Source: Quillaja saponaria (Eukaryota; Streptophyta; Magnoliopsida; Fabales; Quillajaceae). Taken from it: a DNA stretch of 64,000 bases. A program made the translations under genes and the position numbers. The stretch covers positions 26,348,350-26,412,349 of the forward strand of contig CM055608.1 in assembly GCA_029379385.1 (NCBI GenBank), in the 5' to 3' direction. The notes under the pieces are model-generated. The model saw only the letters and a list, made by a program, of their open reading frames with translations. It did no database searches and had not been told where the DNA came from. Below are positions 43,953 through 56,633 of this stretch, one piece after another. Position 1 is the stretch's first letter, and each line of letters starts with the position of its first letter.

Positions 43953-46900
43953 ATGCAAAGAAGTGACTGTATTGCTGGCCGAGAGGAGCAACAGGAAGTT
44001 GGCTCCGATCAGGGATTTATTGATCCCCAGACACCTGCAGTTAGAGGCAGGTGTCAACGAGGACACATTAGGGGTAGATCTTGAGGCAGGGTTGCTAAAC
44101 TAGTTCAGGCAGTAGCTTTTGGTATCGACATGGAGCAGTTAGTGCAGGGATTAGACCGTATTCAAAAGGCAGTAGGTGATTTAGTTGGGATTTTGGCCCA
44201 ACAACAACAAGCTCAGTAGCAACCATTGATAGTTCCCCCTGTTCAGCCGCAGCAAGAGGCAAACCCCCCAGCTCCAGTTTAGTAGGATCGGGGGGTATTT
44301 ATGACATTACAAGATTTTAGAAAGATACAGCTGCCGAGATTTTCTGGGGTTGATCCAGTTCAGGATCTTTATGCTTTCCTTGATGAGTCAGACTGATTGT
44401 GTATAGCTTTGGGATGTGATCCCATCCATGCAGTTGAGTTGGTTAGCTATCAGTTACACGATGTGGCTTATGATTGGTATAAAACATTGGTGCAGCGACA
44501 GATTGAGCCTACTCTACTGATGTGCCAGAGTGCAGCAGAGCTTTTCTAGATTGCTTTTTACCTGAGAGTGTGCAAGACAAGCATGCTCATGATTTTGAGT
44601 GATTGGTGTAAAGTGAGGGTATGTCAGTAGCGAAGTATGAGACTCGATTTACTCGACTGTCTCGTTTTGCCCCTTATTTGGTCGCCACGAGGAGATGAGG
44701 GTGAAGAGATTCATGCATGGATTGAAGGATTATTTATTCAGATAAGTGTTTATCTCAGACACTACTACTTATACACAAACTGTGGATGCTGCTTACCTAT
44801 TTGAGACTAAGGTGGTGGAGAGACAGATGGAACGGGAAAGTCATAAGAAGGCAAGGCGGAAGGGTTCATCGACCTCTTAAGCTAGCAGTTCAATGAGGCC
44901 TGAGGGTGAATCTACCTCTAGGCAGAGTTCATTCAGAGGAAATTTTCAACCAGGTAAAAGTCAGATGAGGCGAGGTTCAGGAGCTTAGTTTCAGGGAGGA
45001 TCGTTAAGCGGACCCCTATCATATGAGTTCCCTACGTGCTCTATTTGTGGCTATAGGCATACTGGGTAGTGTAGACTAGGGACATGTGCATGCTTTAAAT
45101 ATGGAGTGATGGATCATCATATTAGAGATTGTCCACTGTTAAGGTCAATCCACTTCATTCGGAACCTCTTTGTCGGTTTAGGGTAGACCTCCACTTCCTG
45201 CAACACCTACGAGACCTCCAAGGTGCGTGGTGGTTTCTCTAGGGGTTATTCATCGGTAGGGAGAGGTCAGGCCTGAGTCTATGCTCTGACGACTCAAGAC
45301 ACCAGGCTTCTAATGCAGTGGTATCAAGTAATTTGTTTGTTTTTTCCATTAGTGCTAAAGTGTTATTTGATTCAGGAGCTACTTATTCCTTCATCTCACC
45401 ATATTTTGCTTCTCGTGTGGGGAGAGTTGTGATGCCTCTTGAGATCCCTCTAGCAGTTTTAACCCCGTTGGGGGAAATTATCTTAGCAGACCATCATATA
45501 TCTTTGTGCAAAGTTCTTGTAGGGGATGCTAATTATCTAGCAGATTTGATCATTCTGGATATGCTGGAATATGATGTGATTCTAGGCATAGATTGGTTGT
45601 CTGATCATCATGTTGTGGTAGATTGTTGTGATAAGAGTGTTAAGGTCAGCATCCTTGCCAAGCTGACTGTTACTGTTCAAGAGGGATCAGAGTGAGGTTC
45701 CTCGCAATTTAATTTTAACTATTCAGGCAAGACGACTTATCAGGAAGAAGTATCAAGCTTATCTAGCTTTTGTCAGAGATACTTAGTTAGAATGTCTTCC
45801 TTTAGATCGTATTCCAGTAGTAAAGGAGTTTTTTGATGTTTTTCCAGAAGAGCTTCTAGAGCTTCCTCCCGACCATAAGATTGAGTTCGGCATTGAGTTA
45901 TTACCTGGCACTCAACCAATTTCTCTTCCCTCCTATAAAATGGCTCCTAGTGAGTTAAGGGAGCTTAAAGTGCAACTACAAGATTTGCTAGATAATGGAT
46001 TCATTCATCCTAGTTCATCTCCTTGGGGTGCTCTTATTTTGTTTGTTAAAAAGAAGGATGACTCGTTTAGATTGTGCATCGATTACTGACAGTTAAATAA
46101 GGTCACAGTTAAAAACAAGTATCATATCTCCAGGATTGATGACTTATTTGATCAACTACAAGGAGCTCAGTGTTTTTCTAAAATTGATGTTCGTTCAGGA
46201 TATTAGCAGCTTCGAATTAAGAAAGAAGATATTTTGAAAATTGCTTTTCACACTCGATATGGGCACTATGAATTCTTGGTTATGTCTTTTAGGCTTACTA
46301 ACGCTTCTGCAGTATTCATGGATATGATGAATCGGATGTTTGAGCCTTTCTTGGACCAATTTTTTATTGTTTTCATTGACGACATTCAGGTATACTCTCG
46401 AAGTAAAAAGGAGCATGAGTAACATCTTTGTATGGTATTGCAAACACTTAGGGAAAATAAGCTTTATGTTAAATTCTCTAAGTGTGAATTTTGGTTAAAT
46501 CAGGTGAATTTTCTGGGGCATGTAATTTTTAAAGAAGGCATTCGTGTAGACCCAAGCAAGATAGAAGCAGTTCAAAATTGGCCTTGACCAACAAATTTAT
46601 CTAAATTTGCAATTTTCTGGGCTTAGTAGTGTATTACAGGAGATTTATAGAGAATTTCTCCAGTATTGCTGTTCCTTTGACTTGACTGACTCAAAAAGGA
46701 GTCAAGTGTTTGTGGTCCAAGACTTGTGAAGAAAGCTTTCAAAAACTAAAAACTTGTTTGATTGTATCTCCTATCCTTGTACTTCCTTCTACTATGGGTA
46801 AGTATATTGTATTTTGTGATGCTTCTCGTATTAGACTTGGTTGTGTTTTGATATAGGATGGAAGAGTTATAGCATATGCTTTTAAACAACTAAAAAAGCA

Positions 46901-48695
46901 TGAGGTGAACTACCCTACTCATGATCTTGAGATGACAGCAATAATTTTTACATTAAAGATATGGAGCATTACTTGTATGATGAGACTTTTGAGATTTTCA
47001 CAGATCACAAAAGTTTTAAATACATTTTTGATCAGAAGGAGTTGAATCTGAGACAACTTAGATGGATTGAGCTACTGGAGAATTATGACTGTTCGATTTC
47101 TTATCATCCAGGTAAAGCAAATGTGGTTGCCGATGCTCTGAGTAGGAAGTCTATAGGTAGTCTATCCCATTTGTCAGCTATGCGTAGTCAGGTAGTCAAA
47201 GAATTGTAGCAATGTATGGTTGAAGGAGTTAAATTCGAAGTGTCTCCTCAGGAGATATTGCTAGCTCATGTTCAAGTGCAATCCACTTTTGTGGAAGCCA
47301 TAAAAGCATCACAAGCAGTTAATCCAGAGGTGATTGCTGAAAAAACTAAATGTGAGCAAGGAATTACTGGTGATTTTAGGGTGGATGGTGAAGTGGTGTT
47401 GAGATATGGTGATAGGATGGTGGTGCCACCTGATTTAGAGTTGAGTAAGAAGATTCTTGAAGCAGCTCATTGTTCATCATATGTTATGCATCCTAGTTCT
47501 TCTAAAATGTATCAGGATTTAAGAAAATTTTATTGATGGAAAGGTATGAAGCAAGATGTTGCTGCTTTTGTTGCTAGATGCTTGGTGTGTCAATAGGTGA
47601 AAGCCTGCGGGGATGTTACAAAAACTGGACGTTCCAGAGTGGAAGTGGGAAAAAGTCACCATGGATTTTGTATCGGGACTTTCTAAAACTCTTAGGGGTT
47701 TTGATTATATTTGGGTGATTGTTGATCGTTTGACGAAGTTTGCACATTTCTTTCTAGTGAAGACCACTTACTCAAAACATCAGTATGCGAAGCTGTGTTT
47801 GGATAAGGTTATTTCATTACATGGAGTACCAGTTTCTATTATTTTTGACTAGGGTGCTCAATTTACTGCGGTATTTTGGAAATCTTTTCAGGAGACTCTT
47901 GGTACTCAGTTATTATTCAGTATTGCTTTTCATCTGTAAACTGATGGACAATCGGAAAGAACGATACAAACTTTGGAAGATATGTTGTGAGCTTGTGTGA
48001 TGGATTTTGAAGTAGCTAGGACCAGCATTTTCTATTAATAAAGTTTGCTTATAATAACAACTATCATAGTAGCATTCGGATGCACCATTTGAAGCATTGT
48101 ATGGTAGGAAGTGTCAATCTCTAGTTGGTTGGTTTGAGATGGGCAAGCATCAGTTGTTGGGGCTAGAGTTAATTCAAGAGGCTGTGGAGAAGGTTCAGGT
48201 GATTCATGATAGATTATGGACAGCTTAGAGCTAACAGAAGTCGTATGCTGATAATCGGATAAGACAGTCGAAATTTGATGTGGGTGATCACGTGTTCATG
48301 AAGATTTTTCCTTTTAAAGGCGTTATGAGATTTGGTAAGAAGGGTAAATTAAGCCCAAGATTTATTGGGCCTTTTCAAATTCTGGACAGGGTTAGCACAG
48401 TGGCGTATAAGCTGGAATTACACCCGGATTTGAATAGGGTGCATCCAGTATTTCATGTATTTATGCTTCGAAAATAATTGTTGGACGAATCTCATATTTT
48501 ACAAATTCAGGAGGTGCAAGTGAATATGGACCTGATGTATGAGGAACAATCAGTGAAAATTATCGATAAACAAGTCTGTAAATTTCGAGCGAAGAATATT
48601 CTTTCGGTAAAAGTTTTATGGCAACATCATGTCGAAGGTGAAGCTACTTGGGAATCTGAGAAGGAAATGAAATGACATTATCTATTTTTATTTGA
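43953..48695 (+). pseudogene. Gypsy gag-pol remnant
   Basis: Gag begins at an ATG at 43953 and includes LQDFRKIQLPRFSGVDPVQDLYAF (about 44305-44375), with stops. The zinc knuckle near 45100 reads CFKYGVMDHHIRDC, where its second Cys is Tyr. Protease: AKVLFDSGATYSFIS near 45360. Reverse transcriptase: [32 protein letters not shown], and FIDD at the catalytic site (46370). RNase [15 protein letters not shown] and [16 protein letters not shown] (46990-47150). Integrase: VTMDFVSGLSKT and WVIVDRLTKFAHF (47655-47750). The chromodomain part is KVLWQHHVEGEATWESE near 48610-48660. At least a dozen stops and frameshifts break it, so it is inactive. Confidence 0.88.
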
Positions 48696-48771
48696 ATAAT
48701 CCAGGTAAACGATATACCTTTATAACTCTCCCTTTCGTAATTCAGGATGAATTTCTTTTTAGGGGAGAGAT

Positions 48772-50212
48772 TGTTATAACCCGATAATTAAATGTGTGCG
48801 TTAGAATCTTCGTATGCAATTGTTATATATATATATATTATCATTGGTTGATTGGTTGCACTAAATAAGAAAGTTATATGTGAATTTGACATAGGTACAA
48901 TTTTATTAATGTGTATCATGCATGTGTGTATATATATATACTATATATATAGATGCATAAATATCTTATAAGGATTAATGTAAGCCACAAACATTTTCTT
49001 ATTTTATTCCGTTTTAGTTGACTTTTTTTTTTTTTTTTTTTTTCATTAGTACACGGTTTTCTTGTTTTCCTTTTTGCTTGCTTTCTTTCTATCGACCGAC
49101 TCCTATTTTTGCTCTATCCTGTCTTGGCTTCTCCTGTTGTTAAACTAGTTGATTTTGTGGATGACCGAGGGTGTGTTTCTTTGGGTATCCACGCTTACTT
49201 AGTTAGTGAGTTGTCTGGTTCTTTTCTTTTGGTAGACGGTGAAGTGAAGTTAAGGGGGTTTGAGGGCTAAAAGTCAGTTTAAGCAAGGGTTATAGTAGTT
49301 GAAGAATTTAGCTCTCTTCAGACTCAATCCTCTCTTTTTCTTGTAGATGTATGTGATTTGGGGTTTGGGAACCAAACGGGTGGTGGTGTACTAGGATTTT
49401 AGTGGCTGATTGAAAGAGGAAGGCAGGGTCCTGCTCGGTGGTAGATCTTTCCCCTGCTTCACCGTTGCTTCTCCTTCTTGTAACTCAGCTGGATATGATA
49501 GTTGTAGCTACCGGTTTCATGTTGTTGTGTGTGTTGCTGTGAGGAGAGGGAAGTCAAAAATGAGTTGTTTTCAGCCATAAGGAGAGTGGGTACTGGTAGC
49601 TGATTTATACTTTGTTTTCGGTCTCTTGTGGCTGAAATGGTTAAAGGTATATCCTCACCTTTGAGATGCAACCGTGTGGGTGGAAAGATAGCCAAGTGTG
49701 GATGTAGGAAGTTAGGAAATCACTTGTTACTATGTATACATATATCATATGTTCATTGGTTAGTGAATTAACTTAAGAACAAATTGAAGGGAATGAAAGG
49801 AGGATTATATGAATTAGATATAATAGTAAATCTAATTGTATTCTTGGAAGAAAAGTTTAAATTAAATAGTTAGTTCATTTGGAATAATTTGTGTAAATTG
49901 AATTTTGGTAGCACATTAGTTAAATTGTAATTAACTTGAAAATAGTTATGCATGTAAAAATTAATTTACACACATAAGCTAAGTTGAAGTATGTGTTAGT
50001 TGTTTGTAAATTACTTTAACGATTTAAGTATTAATATTTGTATAACAATCTATCTATTTATATTTTATTATTTATATACTAAATTAGAAATATGAAAGTT
50101 AAAAGAATCAATGTTAGGCTATAAAATTAGAATTTTAAATGATGAAATTAAACAATTTTACCTTATAATAGTAAATAGAGTGTTTGGAAAGAGATTAGCT
50201 TTTAAGAAAATG

Positions 50213-50256
<44 letters not shown>

Positions 50257-51492
50257 TGTAAGATGATGATGATTTTATAGAAGTAATTACATAAGGATCG
50301 CTCTAAATAATATATAAATTTATGATTTTCAGCTCCAGAGCGTGTCGAGGATATTCCGACAGCAGTGCAGGCTAGACAAACTGACGAATCACATTGTTGA
50401 GCCTTGTGAGTGTATTATGTAGTTTATGATTACTAGATTATTATGTGCAATTATGTGTACATTTGAATTGATACGTTATAATAAGAATTAAGCAAATGAG
50501 TGATTTCAGTGATTTAATTGAATGATATATGATTGATATTGACTGTGGTTGATAAGAGCCAACAACGTGAAATGTTTTCGAAAAATAGTTCTCATGTTTA
50601 AAATTAAAGTCCAGGTGCACCTAGGCTACTTGAATTTGAAAGTTGATATGAGTTATTCTGATTCCAACAATTGGAGTGCTCAGCCCCGATGTGATGAATT
50701 TGTGTAAGGAGAATTACTTGTGTGGGGGTTTAAATACTCCGTAGGAGAGATATTTTTATGCGAGGCTGAGTTATTAGTTGGCCCTTTGATTGTTAATTGG
50801 TTATTTAATTGCTGGTTTACTTGAATGATTTGTTTGCCATCTTGAAATTGTGAATTGGGTGAACTGTGATCATATGATCCTAATATTCACGTAGGTGCAT
50901 AAATAAATTTAAATATGAGTTTTAAATTATGATATACGTGTTGTATGATGCTGGTACCTGTAGGGTACATGATTTACTCGCTGGGTCCTTGTGACTCACC
51001 CTTTTTATTTATGGTTTTTTTTTTTTTTTAGTTTTCCTAGAAACCGCTATTGATCACTATAGAGTTGTTACCTGCCGAATTTATTGCGGTAAAGTATATT
51101 TCGGAGATCCTACACTTGGGCGATATTTGCAGTCAATCTAGGTGCTATGCATTATAGTTAGATACATACTGAGTCCACTATGGTGATTATATGTTTTGTT
51201 AGGAGCGGAGCTCCTTTGTATTTGTTGATATTTTAATTTACTATTGCTTTGTAACCAGGTTGTTTATAATATGGGTATGTTCCACCGTATGAGGAATCTC
51301 TGCCAATATTTTCAGTAATCACTTTATGTTTCATTTTTGGTACTGTATTTTATTTTAACTCTATAATATTTTGACAGTATTGACTATAATGCATTTTTAA
51401 GTTGTGATGCACACTGCTTGCATATTTAGGGTTACGGGGGTATGGACACCCATTCCTCCGGCCAGTCATACCTCTATTTTAGGGGAGTGACA
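48772..51492 (+). repeat. 3' LTR of the Gypsy element
   Basis: 2721 bp with TG...CA ends. It contains a TA microsatellite at about 50216-50252 and a T-rich run at 49021-49043. The minus-strand frame at 49459-49695 has no domain and I do not call it. Confidence 0.85.
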
Positions 51493-51498
51493 CTCTCT

Positions 51499-53550
51499 TT
51501 GGCACAACCAAAACGTTAATAAGTGTCACAAGTGATAAAATATTTATACATTTTACTATCAATTCAATTGAAATATAATTTATTTTCATATAACATTTTG
51601 TATTGTAAATACAAAGTTTATTTATTTATTTAATTTTTTTTTTTTTTTTTTTTGCATTTCTCTCAATTTTGGTGGTTAACAAATTTCCACAGACAATAAT
51701 AATAATTTCTCCAAGATTGAGATAACATCTATCAACAAAAAATAGCAAGCACATATGTATTTGTTTTCATTCTAGATTTTTTGGATTTTGGAATTCACAA
51801 GTTCAAATATGTTGCTCCTCACGTAGCAAGCGTAATACTTATTTTATTTTTCATATACATTCATCAACATCTCCTACAAAGAGATTCTCAAAATTTGCCT
51901 TTAATAAAAGATGTTCTAATCATACATGACAACATGTATGCTAATAATTAAAATTGTCCGAAACATATAGAGATAATAGTCACCTATAATTTTAACAATC
52001 TCAAAACTGTCAAGTAAGTGGATAAACTACAAGTAATTAGATGTTTGTTTATATCATTATTTTTTTATTTCAGAATCTATAATTCCATTCTTTGTTGTTT
52101 ATTACACAACAATTACAAATATTCACTATCAATTACTTTTAATATAATTTTCACAATCTCTCTTAGAAAGGAGTTTCTCAAACACAAAAAATTAATTTTG
52201 TGCATACTAACAATCTTTTCGTTTTGTTTGTTTGTTTTTTTTTTTTTTTTTTTTTTTGTCAATCTAACCTTTCAATTAGGATGATAAACTCCAAACCATA
52301 AAATTTTCTTCTCACAAATTTTGTTAGTCACTTGATTCTTTCCCCAACATATATGTAAACTTAACCAAATAAAATTACACAAATCACAAATAATCATCTT
52401 GTTTCTTTTTTTTTTTTTCCTAGAAAATTCACATGTACACCCTACAAAATTTTATATCATCATCATAAGAATATGATTGATTCCATTCCAAGAAAGATGA
52501 ACACATAATCATCAAATTTTATATATTTTCTAACTCACACCAATTATACAAAAAACAAATTGAAATCATCAAATATAAGAAATAGATTTGGTTAAAATCT
52601 AAAACTTCCTTAATTTGATTTTTCCATCTAGAAAATTTTTTCTATCATTGAAAATTTCAATTTGGTAAAAACCAAGAATTATCTTGTCAATACTAGAATA
52701 CTTGCATCCATCTCAACTTTTAAGATTGTTCGAAATATTGAGGTAAATACAAATATTCTAGTTTCGCACAAATTTTGTATCACAATAAATTTAATGATAT
52801 AGAAATGAAGGGTTTTAAGATGGAAATATAATGTCACAAAAACATGCATTAGGCACTATCCTTAAAGGTTAATTTCTATCCTCTAGGAGTATATATGGTG
52901 CATAAAGTTTTAATGAGCAAATCTTCTAGAAGTAGATTATGGATTGTTTTCTAATATTTGCATACAAGATTGAGAATCTTAGAAAACAGTCACAGTTTTT
53001 TCTTAACAAGATTTGGATAAGAATATGGAATAAAAAAAAATATGATAGTAATAATGTTAAAATGGTTATAGTTAAAATTGTTATATAATGGTTATATTAT
53101 ATGCTCTCTTTATATGAGAAGATTAGTAACGATCATTAACAGCTATATTCCAACAACCATATTACAACATATATATTCTAACGACTATATTCCAATAGTT
53201 ATATTCTAATGTCTATATTAAAAATAAATTTGTAATACTCAAATTAATTTTTCAATTATTAATTCACAACATATGAGATTGCCCAAGATGCATTTAAAGA
53301 AGGCTGTCTTGGAGATGTAAGAACCTGCATAAGCAAGATGATTAATTTGAAGTTGACATTTGTTGATGTGGTTTGTAGAAGTGAAACTGTAGGCTGGTAT
53401 TCCTGATTCTGCGCCACCTTTTAAAATTTCAGTAATGGGACACAAGGATGGCAGTATAGGACCACAACTCAACATGTTAGAATTCACATATTTTGTCCAA
53501 GTTGTATTTCACCCAGAATGAATGGCAGAAATTGTCATATTATTGACAAA
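51499..53550. other. AT-rich intergenic DNA, probable old transposon debris
   Basis: Long T runs (about 51630-51652, 52230-52257, 52408-52420) and AT-rich sequence resemble the flank to the left of the Gypsy insertion. I recognise no gene. The small minus-strand frame at 53239-53487 shows no domain. Confidence 0.45.
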
Positions 53551-53725
53551 TCTATCTACATTTTAAAAGAGCAAGTTTTGAGAATGTGAGGGAGCCCCTC
53601 ACTGTATAATCTACAGTGGGGTTTTCCCTCACTGTGCTCCCTGTTCATATGGAGAAATTGTTCATGTACTGCTGCTTACCTTATTTTTGCTGTTTATTGC
53701 TTCCCTTCATTGTCTGTGGAGCAGC

Positions 53726-53825
53726 TGATTTTGGGGAAAATTTTCTTAAAGGAGGAGAACCAGATTTTCAGGGATTGATTTTGGGGAAGCTTTTCTTAAA
53801 GGAAGAGAACTAGATTTTTAGGGAT
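53726..53825 (+). repeat. 50-bp tandem duplication
   Basis: GATTTTGGGGAA..TTTTCTTAAAGG followed by AGAGAAC.AGATTTT.AGGGATT occurs at about 53726 and again at 53776, with a few substitutions. It lies just upstream of the proteasome-subunit fragment. Confidence 0.75.
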
Positions 53826-53950
53826 TTTAAGGAAGAAATTGATTGTCCTTACTGCATCACTTTCCTCAAGTCCCTGTGTATTTTTTCTTCTATGAGGAGT
53901 AAGAATCCAAGACGATCAACGAGAGAAACCTAAAGGAATAGATCGTGAAC

Positions 53951-54309
53951 ATGGAGTGCGTTTTTGGACTAGTCGGGAACAAATCTCAATAGCAGAGGCA
54001 GATACTTCGGTCCTAAATCCAACATAGTAGATCACGATCCTTGATTCTCAAAAGCTCATCACCGATAGTAGCCAGCCTTGAAGACAGGTCCTTCTTTTTA
54101 TTATTACATCATTCTTTATCTCATAAGTTTTCTTCTTTATCTTAAAGATTAGCATTTTATGAATACAAGAGTTGTAATTTCAATGCAGAGTTCAATTTAC
54201 TGAGGACATAAAGAAGCACATAGCTTTATATCAGTTTCGTAACATTTCCTTGACCACTATTGTTGCTTCCAACTTCACCTGTAGGGAGCTTGCTACTGCT
54301 TTGTTTAAG
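53951..54309 (+). pseudogene. 20S proteasome beta subunit (PBD, beta type-2) fragment with intron
   Basis: The first segment, 53951-54087, starts MECVFGLVGN, the exact N-terminus of plant PBD subunits. After a frameshift it gives EADTSVLNPT, two stops, then ILDSQKLI, matching the AADTS...ILDSHKL stretch. It ends at a GT donor. The second, 54189-54309, follows a CAG acceptor and encodes VQFTEDIKKHIALYQFRN and ISLTTIVASNFTCRELATAL, close to RVQFTEYIQKNVALYQFRN. The join restores the D-R-V codons across the splice site. The later two-thirds of the subunit is not found. Because the intron is kept, this is a DNA-level duplicate or captured fragment, not a retrocopy. Confidence 0.85.
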
Positions 54310-54548
54310 GTATGGTTTTTTTTTTTCCCCTCTATTTGTAACCAATTACTCATTTAGTTATATGAAGAAGTTTTCTAATGTAAAAGCACTTCTATTGTTT
54401 GAACTTTAAACAATGACACTATGTGGTTTTCCCAGAGATTTTCATTGCGTAAAACTTTACAAAACTGGAATTATTCTTATGATAGAGCCCTACCCATGCT
54501 AGAGGTGAATGTTCTTGGCTGACTCTTATCTAAGCAATTGTTCTGAAC

Positions 54549-55562
54549 TATGAAATAAAATATAATAAGGAAAAGATTGTGGCCTTAATTGATATCTCAA
54601 AGCCTACACCCATAAGCTTTATTTATAGTAAATAATAAAACATAGACTTACACATTTAAACAATATGAGACTACACAATACAATAATATTATATTCCTAA
54701 TACTCCCCCTCAAGATGGAGCATATAATGCTCAATCTTGTACAAATAAACCCAATTACCAATCTAACACTCCCTTTTACTTACAACAATATAGGTGAAGT
54801 TTCAATCTGTTTGATGAATATATTGGTACCCATGAATAGTACTCCCCTTCAAGATGGAGTATATAATACTCAATCTTGTACAAATAAAACCCAATTACCA
54901 ATCTAACACTCCCTTTTACTTACAACAATCTAGGTGAAGTTTCAATTCGTTTGATGAACATATTGGTACCCATGAATAGTACTCGTGTTGGTTGGAAAGA
55001 GACACAACCGAATTTGCCAGAAAAATAAAAAGAGCACCGTTGAAAAAATGCACAACGGGATTTTCTAAAAAAATAAAAGGAGCACCGTTGGAAAGAGACA
55101 TAACGAAAAGTTCATGAAGGTACTGTTGAACTATCAAACTCTTTGAGTCGTCAAACCCTAAATAGGCTTGAAAAGAGAAGAGAAGTGAGTTGTCTTTTAG
55201 ATGAAATAGATAATTAGGGATAGAAAAGAGGAAATAATGGGGCTTGAATGGAAAAAATAACTAGGTTTAATGATAGCTGGCGGCAAACCCCCTTTTTTTT
55301 CTTCTTCTTTTTCTTCATGTGGTGGCCAGATAAAAGAAAGAGAAGATTAGGGTTCTTTTCAAAATTGGGCCAAGATCGGGCTTAGGTTTCAAACCTTCTC
55401 TGTTACCATGTTAAATAAAATAGAATAAGGAAAGTATTGTGGCCTTGAATGATATCTCAAAGCCTACACCCATAAGCTTTATTTATAGTAAATAATAAAA
55501 CATAGACTTCCACATTTAAATAATGTGAGACTACACAATACAATAATATTATATTTCTAATA
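54549..55562 (-). mobile_element. Mini-Copia element, about 1 kb, no coding capacity
   Basis: LTRs of 154 bp lie at 54549-54702 (3') and 55409-55562 (5'), flanked by the target duplication TGAAC (54544-54548 and 55563-55567). On the minus strand the primer site TGGTAACAGAG (55398-55408) directly follows the 5' LTR and a polypurine tract CTTGAGGGGGAG precedes the 3' LTR. The interior is only 706 bp. It retains leader-type sequence and a duplicated 3' end but no gag or pol. It is either a TRIM or an internally deleted Copia mobilised in trans. Confidence 0.88.
54703..54980 (-). repeat. 138-bp tandem duplication spanning the polypurine tract
   Basis: The block from CTCCCCCTCAAGATGGAG to TACCCATGAATAGTA occurs at about 54703-54840 and again at 54841-54980, with small differences. 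Each copy holds a polypurine tract on the minus strand, so the element has two tandem tracts. The left one, still CCCCCTC, abuts the LTR; the other has mutated to CCCCTTC. Confidence 0.8.
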
Positions 55563-55569
55563 TGAACAA

Positions 55570-56625
55570 TTGGTCGAAGTTACTGAGAATACTGGAATTT
55601 ATTAATCACCATAGAAGGTTGATAAAATCTTTGCATTATTTATCAGTTTTCTTCTTTACTGACCCATTTGTGTTGATGTTTTCTTTCTCTCAAGGTAATT
55701 AAAATTTTTTTTTTCTTATAACTATCAGTTGTTCTCTAGGTTCTTACACAATTGCTTTCTTTTAACAACTAATTCTACTGGGTCTTTAAGATCTCTTCTT
55801 TAAATGATGATGCATGTATTGTGTTGAACTTCATAGCTGCATTTAGACTGACCATCAGACAAGAGATGGAAAATAATTAAAACAGCAATGAAAAGCAAAG
55901 GATTCCTTTCTTGATCGGTCAAGAATTAGTTTAGGTTTTTACTTTTGATTTCTTCATTGTCTTTTGAAATATCATATTTTTTTTAATACCATTTCCAGTA
56001 TTAGCCCTGTTTATTTTTATAGAAATTTACAATATTGTAATTTACAACATGTTCAAGTGTGGTTAATGTAGGCATTTGAGGTTAAAAAAATAAAATAAAA
56101 TTGGATAGGGCTTTTACAAAAAAGAAAAGGGTAGAAAGTAATAAAAAAAATATTAACTCTAATTGATAGTAGATAACCCTTCAAGAATGTTTTATGATTG
56201 TTTTGTGTTCCTAGATAAGATTATACACATTTATACGAGAATGGATCCTGTAATTTTGACAAGACTTTTACAATGAGATGCTTCTAAAGCTTTGATACTA
56301 TTATTGAAATATGTAACTATCATGTTTCTTTGCTTTGTTTATGTAGCTGAATCCATGCTATATAGATTGCTCTTAAGGGATCCTGTAAATTTTATGTGAA
56401 AAAAACATGTTCTTTTCTTCTTGCAGGTTTATAAGTTAGATTTGATTGAACTGTTTACTTGGTTGTGCTCAGGATGTGATGATTTTACTAAAGAACTGAG
56501 GTTGGTGCATTAAGTTAACTTTTCATGTTTGAGTAAGTGCATATGTAATACTTGAGTTTTTATGTGATAATGTTTATACTTCTTTAAGATGCCCTGACAA
56601 CATTTTTTTTCCTCTTTTGCTTTGT
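55570..56625. other. Intergenic DNA with no assigned feature
   Basis: A short exon-like open stretch at about 56429-56500 is preceded by CTTGCAG and reads VYKLDLIELFTWLCSGCDDF. I cannot assign it. The rest is AT-rich. Confidence 0.35.
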
Positions 56626-56633
56626 GTATTTAG

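Larger units (their letters stand above)
42771..51492 (+). mobile_element. Ty3/Gypsy chromovirus (Tekay/Del type), decayed, 5' LTR truncated
   Basis: The 3' LTR is 48772-51492, starting TGTTATAACCC after the polypurine tract AGGGGAGAG and ending GTGACA. The left LTR (42771-43753) matches only its last 960 bp or so. A decayed primer site (TTGTTATTAGAGC, compare TGGTATCAGAGC) follows at about 43757. Domains in order are gag, CCHC knuckle, protease, reverse transcriptase, RNase H, integrase and a C-terminal chromodomain-like part, which is Gypsy order. The chromodomain and the integrase end RVHPVFHVFMLRK point to the Tekay/Del clade. CTCTCT lies directly outside both present ends (42765-42770 and 51493-51498). 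Confidence 0.9.

Noticed and set aside
46195..46443. Minus-strand frame inside the Gypsy polymerase
   Set aside because: It is the antisense shadow of the conserved reverse transcriptase on the plus strand.
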